A stretch of 64,000 nucleotides of DNA from Nonomuraea typhae (GCF_009760925.1 NZ_VRLV01000015.1:62001-126000), one strand, 5' to 3'; numbered from the stretch's first letter, positions 41,950-50,398 are shown. The notes: generated by a model not told the origin, from the sequence alone. A program made the numbers and translations.

Positions 41950-43062
41950 GTGCGCATGTCACGACGTCAAACCATCCAGGCGGCCGCCCTGGCCGCCGCC
42001 GCGGGCGCGCTCGGCGCCTGCGGCGCCTCCGGGGGCAACGCGACGAACGCCGTGGTGAAGAAACCTGCATGGCTGATGCCCGAAGAAACCCACCCGCACC
42101 GGCTGACCTTCATGTCGTGGCCGACCGAGCTCATCTGGAAGTCCGACACCGCCGGCGTCCGCCGCGACATCGCCGCCATTGCCCGCGCCATCGCCGCCTT
42201 CGAACCGGTCGTCCTCCTGGCCAACCCCAAGGACGCCCAGGCCGCCCAGCGCGCCTGCGGCTCCCAGGTCGAGGTCGTGCCGATCCCGGTCGACGATCTG
42301 TGGATGCGCGACACCGGCCCCACCTTCGTCCTGAACGGCACCAACCGCGCCGGAGTCGACTTCAACTTCAACGGCTGGGGCCGCAAACAGGCACACGCCC
42401 GCGACAAGGACGTCGCCCGCGAAATCCTGGCCATGGAGAAGACCACCAGAATCCAGGCGCCGATCGTGGCCGAAGGCGGCTCCATCGAAGTCGACGGCGC
42501 CGGCACGCTCATGGCCACCGAAAGCTCCCTGATCAACGACAACCGCAACCCCGGCAAAACCCGCGCCGACATCGAACGCGCCCTCCGCGCAACCGTCGGC
42601 GCAACCACCTTCATCTGGGTCAAAGGCATCAAGGGCCAGGACATCACCGACTACCACATCGACGCCCTGGCCCGCTTCTCCGAACCCGGCGTCGTCGTCA
42701 TCAGCACCCCGCCGCACGACGCCCCCGCCGACGTCTGGACCGCCGCCCACGACCAGGCCCGCACCGTCCTGAAAACCGCCGTCGACGCCCGCGGCAAGAA
42801 ACTCGAGCTCGTCGAGCTCCCCGAACCCGTCGACATCGGCCGCCGCGGCGACGGCTTCCTGGCCACCTACGTCAACTACTACGTCGTCAACTCCGGCGTG
42901 ATCATGCCCCGCTTCGGCGACAGGAAAGCCGACAAAGACGCCGCCGCCATCGCCCGCGACCTCTACCCCGGGCGCGACATCGTCCAGGTCGGCGTCGACA
43001 CCCTCGGCGAAGGCGGCGGCGGCATCCACTGCGCGACCCAGCAGATGCCCAAGCCGAGCTAA
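41950..43062 (+). CDS. Agmatine deiminase family protein, exported lipoprotein form
   Basis: A 370-residue protein with a Tat-like signal and lipobox (SRRQTIQAAALAAAAGALGAC), unusual for a family that is mostly cytosolic. The catalytic set is complete: DLWMRDTGPTFVL, VDFNFNGWGRK, IVAEGGSIEVDGAGTLMATE, DYHIDALARFSEPGVVV, and the nucleophile in GGGGIHCATQQMP. Members convert agmatine to N-carbamoylputrescine or deiminate peptidyl-arginine; export favours an extracellular substrate. The GTG at 41950 has GGAGGG six bases upstream. It is probably controlled by the TetR protein encoded at 28.1 kb. Confidence 0.9.
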   Translation: MRMSRRQTIQAAALAAAAGALGACGASGGNATNAVVKKPAWLMPEETHPHRLTFMSWPTELIWKSDTAGVRRDIAAIARAIAAFEPVVLLANPKDAQAAQRACGSQVEVVPIPVDDLWMRDTGPTFVLNGTNRAGVDFNFNGWGRKQAHARDKDVAREILAMEKTTRIQAPIVAEGGSIEVDGAGTLMATESSLINDNRNPGKTRADIERALRATVGATTFIWVKGIKGQDITDYHIDALARFSEPGVVVISTPPHDAPADVWTAAHDQARTVLKTAVDARGKKLELVELPEPVDIGRRGDGFLATYVNYYVVNSGVIMPRFGDRKADKDAAAIARDLYPGRDIVQVGVDTLGEGGGGIHCATQQMPKPS

Positions 43063-43064
43063 AC

Positions 43065-43952
43065 ATGCGCACCGGCCCCGTTGAGCCACCCGCGCCGCCG
43101 GGCATGCTTCCCCCCATGGTGCGGCGCCTGACAGCGGTGGCGGCCGGCCTGGCCGCGCTCGCCGCCATCGGCCTGGGCACCTGGCTGCAGATCGACGAAC
43201 GCCACAGCCTGGGCACCGCCCACACCGCCCCCCACACCGCCCCCGACCGCATCGACGTCCACGCCTCCATCCAGCGCGTGGACGCCGGCGCCCGGGAACT
43301 CACCCTGCGCCTGCTCGTCGTCCCCCGCGGCGACCTGGCCGAGGCCGGCGGCCTGTCCCCCGCCTCGGCCCTGACCCTGCTCACCTCCGCCGCCGTCCGC
43401 GGCGACCTGCGCTTCCCCGCCCACACCCGGATCTCCAGTGTGGACGTGCCCGTCTCCCTGGAGGGCGGATCGGCCGCCGACTACCCCTTCGACGCCTACT
43501 GGACCGCCATCGAGGTCTCCGCCCAGATGGACGGCGCCGCCGTACCCGTCAACATGACCCTGACCGGCCGCGACCCGCTGTTCACCCAGCTCGTCACCGC
43601 CGCCCACAGCCAGGGCGCGGCCACCTTCGAGGTCACCGTCGAACGCACCACCAGCGTCCTGCTGTTCGCCCTGTTCATGATGGCCGCCATGTGGGCGCTG
43701 GCCGGCTCGGTCGCCACCGCCACCTGGTACCTCGTCTCCCGCCGGCGCGGCCTGGTCTGGCCCGCCCTGGGCTGGATGGCCGCCACGCTGTTCGCCCTGG
43801 CCGCCTTCCGCACCACCGCCCCCGGCACCCCGCCGTTCGGCTGCCTGGTGGACTACGCCGCCTTCCTGTGGGCCGAGGTCGTCATCGCCGTCGCGCTGAC
43901 CTGCACCGTCATCGCCGGCGCCCGGGCCGAGTTCACCGGCACCACCCGCTAG
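43065..43952 (+). CDS. DUF4436 family membrane protein
   Basis: A 295-residue protein with an N-terminal membrane segment (LTAVAAGLAALAAIGLGTWL). An extracytoplasmic domain follows (RIDVHASIQRVDAGARELTL, RLLVVPRGDL, DYPFDAYWTAIEVSA), then three C-terminal membrane segments (ERTTSVLLFALFMMAAMWAL and later). This is the DUF4436 layout, of unknown function. It begins 2 bp after the deiminase stop and may be co-transcribed with it. Its end overlaps the convergent gene by 4 bp. Confidence 0.83.
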   Translation: MRTGPVEPPAPPGMLPPMVRRLTAVAAGLAALAAIGLGTWLQIDERHSLGTAHTAPHTAPDRIDVHASIQRVDAGARELTLRLLVVPRGDLAEAGGLSPASALTLLTSAAVRGDLRFPAHTRISSVDVPVSLEGGSAADYPFDAYWTAIEVSAQMDGAAVPVNMTLTGRDPLFTQLVTAAHSQGAATFEVTVERTTSVLLFALFMMAAMWALAGSVATATWYLVSRRRGLVWPALGWMAATLFALAAFRTTAPGTPPFGCLVDYAAFLWAEVVIAVALTCTVIAGARAEFTGTTR

Positions 43953-44389
43953 CCCAAACCCAGCGCGGAAACCAGCACCAGCACCACCGTCGTCACGGCG
44001 AACAGGCCGTGCCCCACGACGATGACGATCGGAAAACCGCGTTCGGCCGGCGGCTCGGCCACCGGCGCCGCGCCGACGCCGTGACGCGCGACGCTCTCGC
44101 GCCGCACCGGAATCCAGCGCAGCAGCAGGGCGAACCCGAGCAGGGCCACCGGGACCAGCAGCCCGAACGCGATCCAGGCCAGCATGGCCGTGGCGGCGAA
44201 CAGATAGACGATCCAGACGACCAGGCCGGCCGCCGCCAGCAGGAAATGCCCGAAGACGACCGAGGTGGGCAGACGGGAGTCACCCGTCTTGTTCTGGCGC
44301 ACGCCGCCGCGGGCGATCCACGTGCCGAGCATGTAGAAGCCGCCGAGCGCAGTGATGAGCCAGGTGACCAGAGCGGCGATCTCTATCAT
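43949..44389 (-). CDS. Four-helix membrane protein of unknown function
   Basis: A 146-residue protein with four predicted membrane helices: IEIAALVTWLITALGGFYML, SVVFGHFLLAAAGLVVWIVY, WIAFGLLVPVALLGFALLLR and GFPIVIVVGHGLFAVTTVVL. A His in each of helices 2 and 4 (FGHF, VGHG) could bind haem or metal, but no family was recognised. It overlaps the DUF2231 gene by ATGA, so the two form one unit. Confidence 0.8.
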   Translation of the reverse strand: MIEIAALVTWLITALGGFYMLGTWIARGGVRQNKTGDSRLPTSVVFGHFLLAAAGLVVWIVYLFAATAMLAWIAFGLLVPVALLGFALLLRWIPVRRESVARHGVGAAPVAEPPAERGFPIVIVVGHGLFAVTTVVLVLVSALGLG

Positions 44390-44928
44390 CGTGCGTCCTT
44401 TCGGGAGAGATGTTCGGCAGGTCGCGCAGTGAACCCTTCGGCCTGGGTGCGCTCGTCCGCGACCCGGACCCCGTAGCGGAAGGCAAGCTTGCCGCCCAGA
44501 TACCCCGACACCGCCAGCACGACCAGGCACACCGCCGACAGCGCGATCTGCCCGGCCGGCACCGGCCGCGCCTCTTGATAACCCCCCAGCCGCCAGGCGA
44601 ACCCCGCCGCATACCCCGCGGTGACCGCCAGATTGAGGCCCATGTGCACCAGGCCCGTCCGGAAGGCGGGCGTAGCGGGCGGGATCGCGAACAGGTCCAG
44701 GAACCCCACCGACGCGGCGCCCAGCGCACCGATCCCCCCGAGCGCGATCAGCCAGAGCGACCCCTGCGCCAGGAAACCCCCCGGCGCATGCAGGTGGGAG
44801 GCGATGTCGAAGACCATGCTGGCCACCCACGCGCCGATCGGCACCGTCACCAGGATCGGGTGCACCGGATGCCCGTACGGCCCCGCCAGCACGGTCACCG
44901 GCTGCTTGCCCGGCTGTGTCTCAGCCAC
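44386..44928 (-). CDS. DUF2231 family membrane protein
   Basis: A 180-residue membrane protein with the DUF2231 start motif YGHPVHPILVTVPIGAWVAS and about four helices, including a His in TGLVHMGLNLAV. DUF2231 proteins are proposed membrane redox or haem-associated proteins; the function is unproven. It is coupled to the four-helix protein. Its start faces the SufR-like regulator across a 118-bp region with two palindromes, so redox control is plausible. Confidence 0.87.
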   Translation of the reverse strand: MAETQPGKQPVTVLAGPYGHPVHPILVTVPIGAWVASMVFDIASHLHAPGGFLAQGSLWLIALGGIGALGAASVGFLDLFAIPPATPAFRTGLVHMGLNLAVTAGYAAGFAWRLGGYQEARPVPAGQIALSAVCLVVLAVSGYLGGKLAFRYGVRVADERTQAEGFTARPAEHLSRKDAR

Positions 44929-44945
44929 GACCCACCTCCTATTTC

Positions 44946-44961
44946 ACCAATAAGTCTTGGT
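44946..44961. promoter_or_regulatory. Inverted repeat ACCAA-N6-TTGGT in the DUF2231/regulator gap
   Basis: Five-base arms with a 6-bp spacer lie 17 bp upstream of the DUF2231 start, in a locally A/T-rich stretch. Confidence 0.45.
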
Positions 44962-45012
44962 TATATTCGGTGACGGCGTCAACCTTCCCAGGTCCGAAGA
45001 CTCCCGTCAGGC

Positions 45013-45026
45013 GAATCTGAAGATTC
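45013..45026. promoter_or_regulatory. Palindrome GAATCT-GA-AGATTC
   Basis: A perfect 14-bp palindrome lies 20 bp before the GTG start of the SufR-like regulator. It is a candidate operator for autoregulation. Confidence 0.6.
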
Positions 45027-45046
45027 CTACGCGTTATCGTGGACAC

Positions 45047-45796
45047 GTGACATCGGACTCCACGAGCCTCGCGGCACTCGCCGCCCTCGACGACGACCTG
45101 CGTCGCACCATGTACGCGTTCATCCGCCGCACCGCACGCGCCGTCACCCGCGACGAAGCCGCCGAAACCGTAGGAATCTCCCGCAAACTCGCCGCATTCC
45201 ACCTCGACAAACTCGTCGACGCCGGCCTGCTCACCACCCGCTACGAACACCCCGGCGGACTACGCCGAGTCGGCCGCACCCCCAAGGTCTACGAACCCTC
45301 CACCCTCGACGTCCAGGTCAGCATCCCCCCACGCGAACCCGTCCTCCTCGCCGAAATCCTCATCGACGCCGTCCTCACCGAAACCCCCGCCGAACCCGCC
45401 GGCCAAGCAGCCCACCGCCTCGCCCACGAACGCGGCCACCACCTCGGCCACACCGAACGCGCCCACCTCCGCGGCGCCAGACTCGGCCCAGAACGCGCCC
45501 TCACCTGCGCCCAGCACGTCCTCGAACGCCACGGCTACGAACCCACCCGCGACACCCCCACCCACATCCTCCTGCGCAACTGCCCCTTCCACCCCCTCGC
45601 CGCCAAAGCCCCCGACCTCGTCTGCGGCATCAACCACGCCTTCCTCACCGGCTTCCTCACCGGCTTGGACGCCCCCGCCGTCCAAGCCACCCTCACACCC
45701 CGCTCAGGCCACTGCTGCGTCGAACTCGGCGTCCCGGAAACCCCCGCCACCCCCACCACCGACCAACCCGCCTGCGAAAAAGACCACCCAACGTGA
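45047..45796 (+). CDS. SufR-like helix-turn-helix regulator with C-terminal Cys motif
   Basis: A 249-residue regulator with an N-terminal winged helix (LAALDDDLRRTMYAFIRRTA, VTRDEAAETVGISRKLAAFH, LDKLVDAGLL). The C-terminal sensor domain has NCPFHPLAAKAPDLVCGINH and SGHCCVELGV. The conserved cysteines resemble the iron-sulfur ligands of SufR-type repressors. It would sense redox or iron-sulfur status. The GTG at 45047 is preferred because upstream codons would cover the palindromes. It is divergent from the DUF2231 unit and converges on the monooxygenase gene. Confidence 0.85.
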   Translation: MTSDSTSLAALAALDDDLRRTMYAFIRRTARAVTRDEAAETVGISRKLAAFHLDKLVDAGLLTTRYEHPGGLRRVGRTPKVYEPSTLDVQVSIPPREPVLLAEILIDAVLTETPAEPAGQAAHRLAHERGHHLGHTERAHLRGARLGPERALTCAQHVLERHGYEPTRDTPTHILLRNCPFHPLAAKAPDLVCGINHAFLTGFLTGLDAPAVQATLTPRSGHCCVELGVPETPATPTTDQPACEKDHPT

Positions 45797-45798
45797 CA

Positions 45799-47265
45799 TC
45801 AGCCCACAGGCCGGCCAAACCAGCGCGCGAGATGACCGTCCAGATCATGCTGATCCTCACCGATCCAGGCGACATGACCATCCGGACGTAGCAGGACACC
45901 CGGAACACCCAACGCCGCAGCCGGATCCGCGACACAATCGACCCGATCCGACCAGCCACCAACCCTCAGACGCTCCGTACGATCCAGCACCAGCCCGCGC
46001 CCGCCACGCAGCAGCCCGTAAAGACGGCCCTGCCCCACCTCGATGTCACGCAGACGCCGACCGAGCAGGTCGGGACCCTCACCGAAGTCGTAACGGATAC
46101 CGACCGCAGTGATCTTCTCGATCAGATGCCGGTTCACCTCATCGAAATCCATCAGCTCGGTGAGCAACCTGCGCACCGCCCGCGCACCCGGTTCGACCGA
46201 CAGCAACTCCACCTGAGCACGAGTGTTGTCCAGCACCTCCCCGGCGACCGGACGACGCTCGGCCTCATAGGTGTCCAGCAGCGCCCCCGGCGCCCACCCA
46301 CGAATCCGCGCGGCCAGCTTCCAGCCGAGATTGACCGCATCCTGAACACCCAGGTTCAGCCCCTGCCCGCCAATGGGCGGATGAATGTGCGCCGCATCAC
46401 CGGCCAGCAGCACCCGCCCCACCCGATAACGTTCCGCCAGCCGCGTCGCATCCCCGAAGCGAGACAACCAGCGCGGAGAATGCACACCGAAATCCGTTCC
46501 CGCGACGGCACGCAGCTGTCGCCGGAAATCCTCGAGGGTGGGCGGCTCCGCGCGATCCCCGACTCCCGCCGCGGGAACCAGAACGCCGTAAACCCTCTCG
46601 CCATAGGGCCGAAGCCAGAACCGGTGAGGAGACGCGCCGACGCCGGCCACAGTGGCGGGGATCTCCTCCTGAGACACCCCCACTTCCATCTCGCCCATCA
46701 GCGTCTCACTCCGCGAAGGCTCACCGGGGAAGCCGACACCGAGCAGCTTGCGCACCGTACTGCGCCCGCCGTCACAGCCGACCAGATAACGCGAACGCAG
46801 CCGTTCCCCATCGGCCAGCACGACGCTCACCCCCTCGTCGTCCTGCTCGAACCCGGCCACCGCACACCCGCGCCGAACCTGCGCGCCCAATTCGATCGCA
46901 CGCTCTTCAAGCAGACGTTCGATGACCGGCTGCGGAATACCCAGCACATACGCGTACGCCGAATCCAGCCCCCTGGGCGCGGGTTTGGGAATGGCGGCGA
47001 AGAAACCGGCGGCCGGACGCCGCCTTCCATGCGGGAGAATGCGCTCCAGCAATCCGCGCATCGCCATCAGTTCGAGACTGCGCACATGCAGCCCGACTAT
47101 GCGCACGTACGAAGTGGGCTCGGTCTCCTTCTCCACCACGAGCACCCGCACATCGTGCAGCCGCAATTCGGCGGCCAGCATCGCGCCGGTCGGCCCGCAG
47201 CCGGCAATGATCACATCCACCCCGTCATCCGACGGCGACTGGGCGGTGACCTGCTGAGAACACAT
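45799..47265 (-). CDS. Class A FAD-dependent aromatic monooxygenase (Rox-like)
   Basis: A 488-residue flavoprotein with GxGxxG in VDVIIAGCGPTGAMLAAELR, the DG motif YLVGCDGGRSTVRKLLGVGF, and the GD motif VLLAGDAAHIHPPIGGQGLN. A C-terminal thioredoxin-like fold is also present. Length and N-terminal pattern (VRIVGLHVRSLELMAMRGLL) resemble rifampicin monooxygenases and related aromatic hydroxylases, so antibiotic inactivation is possible but unproven. The ATG at 47265 follows AAAGG by 8 bases. Upstream lies a leader peptide and hairpins able to hide this start; a longer frame to 47358 overlaps those and is rejected. Confidence 0.88.
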   Translation of the reverse strand: MCSQQVTAQSPSDDGVDVIIAGCGPTGAMLAAELRLHDVRVLVVEKETEPTSYVRIVGLHVRSLELMAMRGLLERILPHGRRRPAAGFFAAIPKPAPRGLDSAYAYVLGIPQPVIERLLEERAIELGAQVRRGCAVAGFEQDDEGVSVVLADGERLRSRYLVGCDGGRSTVRKLLGVGFPGEPSRSETLMGEMEVGVSQEEIPATVAGVGASPHRFWLRPYGERVYGVLVPAAGVGDRAEPPTLEDFRRQLRAVAGTDFGVHSPRWLSRFGDATRLAERYRVGRVLLAGDAAHIHPPIGGQGLNLGVQDAVNLGWKLAARIRGWAPGALLDTYEAERRPVAGEVLDNTRAQVELLSVEPGARAVRRLLTELMDFDEVNRHLIEKITAVGIRYDFGEGPDLLGRRLRDIEVGQGRLYGLLRGGRGLVLDRTERLRVGGWSDRVDCVADPAAALGVPGVLLRPDGHVAWIGEDQHDLDGHLARWFGRPVG

Positions 47266-47318
47266 AGGTGTTGCCTTTCGAGAGTGCCTGGTCAGCAAGG
47301 CACTCCCGGCGACACCTA
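47265..47318 (-). promoter_or_regulatory. Nested hairpins masking the monooxygenase start (translational attenuator)
   Basis: On the transcript, an inner stem GAGTGCCT/AGGCACTC (47298-47305 with 47282-47289, 8-nt loop) is perfect. An outer stem pairs TAGGTGTCGCC (47318-47308), which begins at the leader stop codon, with GGCAACACCTA (47275-47265), with one mismatch. The outer 3' strand covers the last bases of the ribosome site and the A of the start codon. Confidence 0.7.
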
Positions 47319-47375
47319 CCTCAATCGCCCGGCCATGACGGGAAGGGGGAGCGCCCACATCGATACAGCGTTCAT
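47316..47375 (-). CDS. 19-residue leader peptide (uORF) of the monooxygenase
   Basis: A strong ribosome site (GGAGGTGA, 5 bases before the ATG at 47375) precedes a short frame encoding MNAVSMWALPLPVMAGRLR and a TAG. It ends 50 bp before the monooxygenase ATG, and its stop is the first triplet of the outer attenuator stem. The much better ribosome site than that of the main gene argues that it is translated. Stalling here would open the stem and expose the monooxygenase start. Confidence 0.7.
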   Translation of the reverse strand: MNAVSMWALPLPVMAGRLR

Positions 47376-47562
47376 GGGTCTCACCTCCTTGGACTGCGTC
47401 ACGGCCAACCGCACGTTACAAGCCCGGCCATCGCCCCGTCCAACGCTTTACCTGAGCGCGTTCGAGGCGGTGTGGTCGTTGAAAGAGTTTGGGGAGTGGT
47501 TGTTCAATTTCTCTTTAACCAGCCGCCTTTACTTTGTAGATTTCTAACCGGCATGAGACGCC
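47376..47562. other. Intergenic region upstream of the leader peptide
   Basis: This 187-bp stretch is A/T-rich near 47480-47550 compared with its surroundings. It should contain the promoter for the leader/monooxygenase transcript; TTGGAC and TTGTAA with about 16 bp between them on the minus strand are candidate -35/-10 elements near 47430. No gene was seen. Confidence 0.35.
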
Positions 47563-48312
47563 TCAGCGCAGAACCAGGAGGTCCAGCCAATTGGTCCGGG
47601 TTTCCGGGCCGGCATCCCGTGCGGCGCGGCGGAGCCGTTCCTTGCCGCGCAGGAACTCCTCCTCGGTGAGGCCGCGGATGATGGTGTCGGAGCGGCGGTA
47701 GACATCCACCTGGGCGAGGAAATCGGCAAGGGTGGTCAGTTTCTCGGGGACCGACTCCAGCGCCTCACGGCGGAATCCCGCGGCGGTGAAAGCCTGGCAC
47801 GTCTGCTCGAGCGTGGGGAAGGTGGCGGTCGTCCGGGCGGCCTCGGGGAAGAACTCCCAGGGGAAGGTGCGCGTCGCGTCGGCCCTGTCCGGATATCCCT
47901 GCCGGATCAGCACGGGCGCGCCCGGGCGCAGGACGCGGCGGATCTCCCGCGCGGCGGCCTCCAGGTCGGGGATGTGGTGGATCACGAGCGACAGCCAGGC
48001 GGCGTCCACCGAGCCGTCCGGGAGCGGGAGGGCGCCGGCCTCGCCTTCCAGCACCCGGATGGCCGGGCGGGACGGGATCTGGGCCCGCATCGCCGCCGAC
48101 GGTTCGACCGCGACGATGGCGAGGTCGAACCAGTCGCCGAAGGCGGTGGCGAACGCGCCGGTCCCGGCGCCGATGTCGGCCACGGTCATGCCCGGCGACG
48201 GGTCGAGGTGACGCCGGATCGCGTCGCGCCACTCCCCCAGCCCGGCTCGCGGGATCTCACGGACCGCCTTGAACGCCGCCGCGGTCTGATCGTCGTAGGT
48301 GATCCTGGCCAT
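47563..48312 (-). CDS. SAM-dependent class I methyltransferase
   Basis: A 249-residue methyltransferase. Motif I is GMTVADIGAGTGAFATAFGD, an acidic motif appears in AIVAVEPS, motif II-like is LPLPDGSVDAAWLSLVIHHI, and motif III is REIRRVLRPGAPVLIRQGYP. The start at 48312 has GGGAGG six bases upstream. It lies upstream of the monooxygenase on the same strand but 187 bp from its leader, so it may be a separate unit. The substrate is unknown. Confidence 0.9.
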   Translation of the reverse strand: MARITYDDQTAAAFKAVREIPRAGLGEWRDAIRRHLDPSPGMTVADIGAGTGAFATAFGDWFDLAIVAVEPSAAMRAQIPSRPAIRVLEGEAGALPLPDGSVDAAWLSLVIHHIPDLEAAAREIRRVLRPGAPVLIRQGYPDRADATRTFPWEFFPEAARTTATFPTLEQTCQAFTAAGFRREALESVPEKLTTLADFLAQVDVYRRSDTIIRGLTEEEFLRGKERLRRAARDAGPETRTNWLDLLVLR

Positions 48313-48432
48313 GTCACGCCTCCCGATTGACACTGCTGCGAGCGCGCCGGGCATCGGCCGCTCCCACCTCCGCACGACACTACGGCCGATCAGCACGTGC
48401 CGCGCGGCACCGAAACAGACCTATCAACTTTC

Positions 48433-48444
48433 ATACGATCGTAT
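48433..48444. promoter_or_regulatory. Perfect palindrome ATACGATCGTAT upstream of hydrolase/paaX-like operon
   Basis: A 12-bp palindrome lies 16 bp before the hydrolase ATG, followed by a partial repeat (TACGATAG). It is a candidate operator for the PaaX-type regulator encoded second in the operon. Confidence 0.6.
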
Positions 48445-48460
48445 CCACTACGATAGTTCT

Positions 48461-49465
48461 ATGAAGGTAAGAAAGTGGCTCGCGATCACCCTCGCCTGCG
48501 TTGCCGGCGCGGCCGCGTGGATCGTCGTGCAGAACGACTTCGCCCTGCGCGAGGTGCAGGTGACCATCCCGGGGCCCGAGCAGCCGCTCAAGGCCGTGCT
48601 CGCGCTGCCCGCCGAAGGCGAGGGGCCACGGGGGCTGGTCGTCTTCGCTCACGGGGACGGCGTGGCCGACGCCTCCAGGGACGGGTTCTACCGGCCGATC
48701 TGGGAGGCGTTCGCCCGTGCCGGATACGCGTCGCTGTCCTGGAACAAACCAGGCGTCGGCGGTGCGCCGGGGAACTGGCTGCACCAGAGCATGACTGAGC
48801 GCAGCGCGGAGGTCGGCGCCGCGCTGGACTGGGCGAAGCGGCAACCGGGCATCGACCCGGACCGATTGGGCGTGTGGGGGATCAGCCAGGGCGGGTGGGT
48901 GCTGCCCAAGGTGGCGGGAGACCGTACCGACCTGCGGTTCATGATCCTGGTCGGCGCGGCGGTGAACTGGCTGCGGCAGGGCGAGTACCACCTGCGGGCG
49001 CAACTCCAGGACCAGGGCGCGCCCGCCGGGAAGCTCGCGGCCGAACTCCGCCGCAGGGCCGCCCAGATCCGCCTTCTGGAGGACGGGGCCGGCTACGGCG
49101 AGTACCTCGCGTCCGGGCTGGACCAGCCGCCGATGGACCGGGACCGGTGGCGGTTCGTTCTCGCGAACTTCCGCGCGGATGTGACCGATCAGCTGCCGAA
49201 GGTGCGCACACCGACGCTGCTCGTCCTCGGGGACCGCGATCGCAACGTCGACGTCGCGGAGACGGCGGCCGCCTACCGTGCGGGGATACCGCGGGATCTG
49301 CTCACGGTCGAGAATCTCCGCGACGGCTCGCACAACGCGGTCAAGTACGAGCTGGACCACCCTGATAGCGTCTGGGGTTTGATCACGTCCGTCGCCGCGC
49401 CGCGCTCGCTCTACGTCCCCGGCTACCTCGACTCGCTCACCGACTACGTCAGGAAGCACGGGTGA
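48461..49465 (+). CDS. Membrane-anchored alpha/beta hydrolase
   Basis: A 334-residue hydrolase with an N-terminal hydrophobic segment (WLAITLACVAGAAAWIVVQN) that may act as an anchor or signal. The core has VVFAHGDGVADASRDGFYRP, WNKPGVGGAPGNWL, the nucleophile in VWGISQGGWVLP, a likely acid after LLVLGDRDRNVDV, and His in RDGSHNAVKYEL. The ATG at 48461 follows a palindrome. The PaaX-type regulator gene overlaps its stop (GTGA), so the enzyme and regulator form an autoregulated pair. Confidence 0.87.
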   Translation: MKVRKWLAITLACVAGAAAWIVVQNDFALREVQVTIPGPEQPLKAVLALPAEGEGPRGLVVFAHGDGVADASRDGFYRPIWEAFARAGYASLSWNKPGVGGAPGNWLHQSMTERSAEVGAALDWAKRQPGIDPDRLGVWGISQGGWVLPKVAGDRTDLRFMILVGAAVNWLRQGEYHLRAQLQDQGAPAGKLAAELRRRAAQIRLLEDGAGYGEYLASGLDQPPMDRDRWRFVLANFRADVTDQLPKVRTPTLLVLGDRDRNVDVAETAAAYRAGIPRDLLTVENLRDGSHNAVKYELDHPDSVWGLITSVAAPRSLYVPGYLDSLTDYVRKHG

Positions 49466-50355
49466 CGGCCATGGAGGTTCACGTCCCCACCCGGATGCTC
49501 GTCGAAGCGCTGGTCCGCACCGATCTCACGGTGGACGCCGGTGAGCTGTACACGATCGCGAACCTGCTGGACATGAACGACCAGCAGGTCCGGCTGTGCG
49601 TCAAACGGCTGATCGCCGAGGGGCGGTTCGTCCAGGAGGGGCGCGGGCGCAAGGCGATCCTGCGCGCCACCGGCGGCGCCGGCCGGGCGTTGGGGCTCGA
49701 CGCCGAGTTCACCGCCCACGCCTTCCGGCAGGACGCCGGGCTGGCGCCCTGGGACGGCTCCTGGCATCTCGTCGGCTTCGCCGTACCGGAAAGCGCGCGG
49801 CCCGCCCGTGACGCGCTGCGCGCCGCGCTCACCTTCCTGGGCGGCGCGGCCGTCCACGGCGGGCTCTACGTCAGCGCGAACCCATGGGCGCCGTACGTCG
49901 AGGAGCACGCTCGCCACCTGGGCATCCTCGACCACGTCACCTTCCTCAGCACGCGGGACCTGCGCCGTGGCGAGGAGACCGACCCCGTCGCGCTCACCGC
50001 GGCCATGTGGCCGCTGCGCGAGATCGCCGAACGCTACGAGCGGCTCGCGGCGGTGGCGGAGCACCGGCTCGCGCGCGCCGAGGACCCTGCCGGGCTGACG
50101 GCGGCACAACGGCTGACCATCGTGGTGGAACTGGCCGCGGAGTTCACCCGCGCGATGGAGCCCGACCCGCTCCTGCCTCCCGAGCTCCTCCCCCAGCCCT
50201 GGCCGGGCACCCGCGCCCGCGCCCTTGCCGCGCGCTGCTGGTCGTCGCTGGCCGAGCACGACGACGGCGGCCTGCGCCTTTTCACGCTCTACGACGGCAT
50301 GAACCTTTTAGCGGCAGGTACGAGTCTCGTCGTGGCGCCCATGATCACGGAATAA
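49462..50355 (+). CDS. PaaX family transcriptional regulator
   Basis: A 297-residue regulator. Its N-terminal winged helix is MLVEALVRTDLTVDAGELYT, LLDMNDQQVRLCVKRLIAEG. The PaaX-like central domain contains PWDGSWHLVGFAVPESARPA and GGLYVSANPWAPYVEEHARH. The C-terminal helical domain contains LVVAPMITE. The PaaX family includes the repressor of phenylacetic acid catabolism; no paa genes are nearby, so the adjacent hydrolase is the likely target. The start may be the overlapping GTG at 49462 or the ATG at 49471. Confidence 0.87.
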   Translation: MTAMEVHVPTRMLVEALVRTDLTVDAGELYTIANLLDMNDQQVRLCVKRLIAEGRFVQEGRGRKAILRATGGAGRALGLDAEFTAHAFRQDAGLAPWDGSWHLVGFAVPESARPARDALRAALTFLGGAAVHGGLYVSANPWAPYVEEHARHLGILDHVTFLSTRDLRRGEETDPVALTAAMWPLREIAERYERLAAVAEHRLARAEDPAGLTAAQRLTIVVELAAEFTRAMEPDPLLPPELLPQPWPGTRARALAARCWSSLAEHDDGGLRLFTLYDGMNLLAAGTSLVVAPMITE

Positions 50356-50398
50356 GCCAGGGAACAGAGGCGGGGCTGCGTACGGCCCGGCGGTCCGG

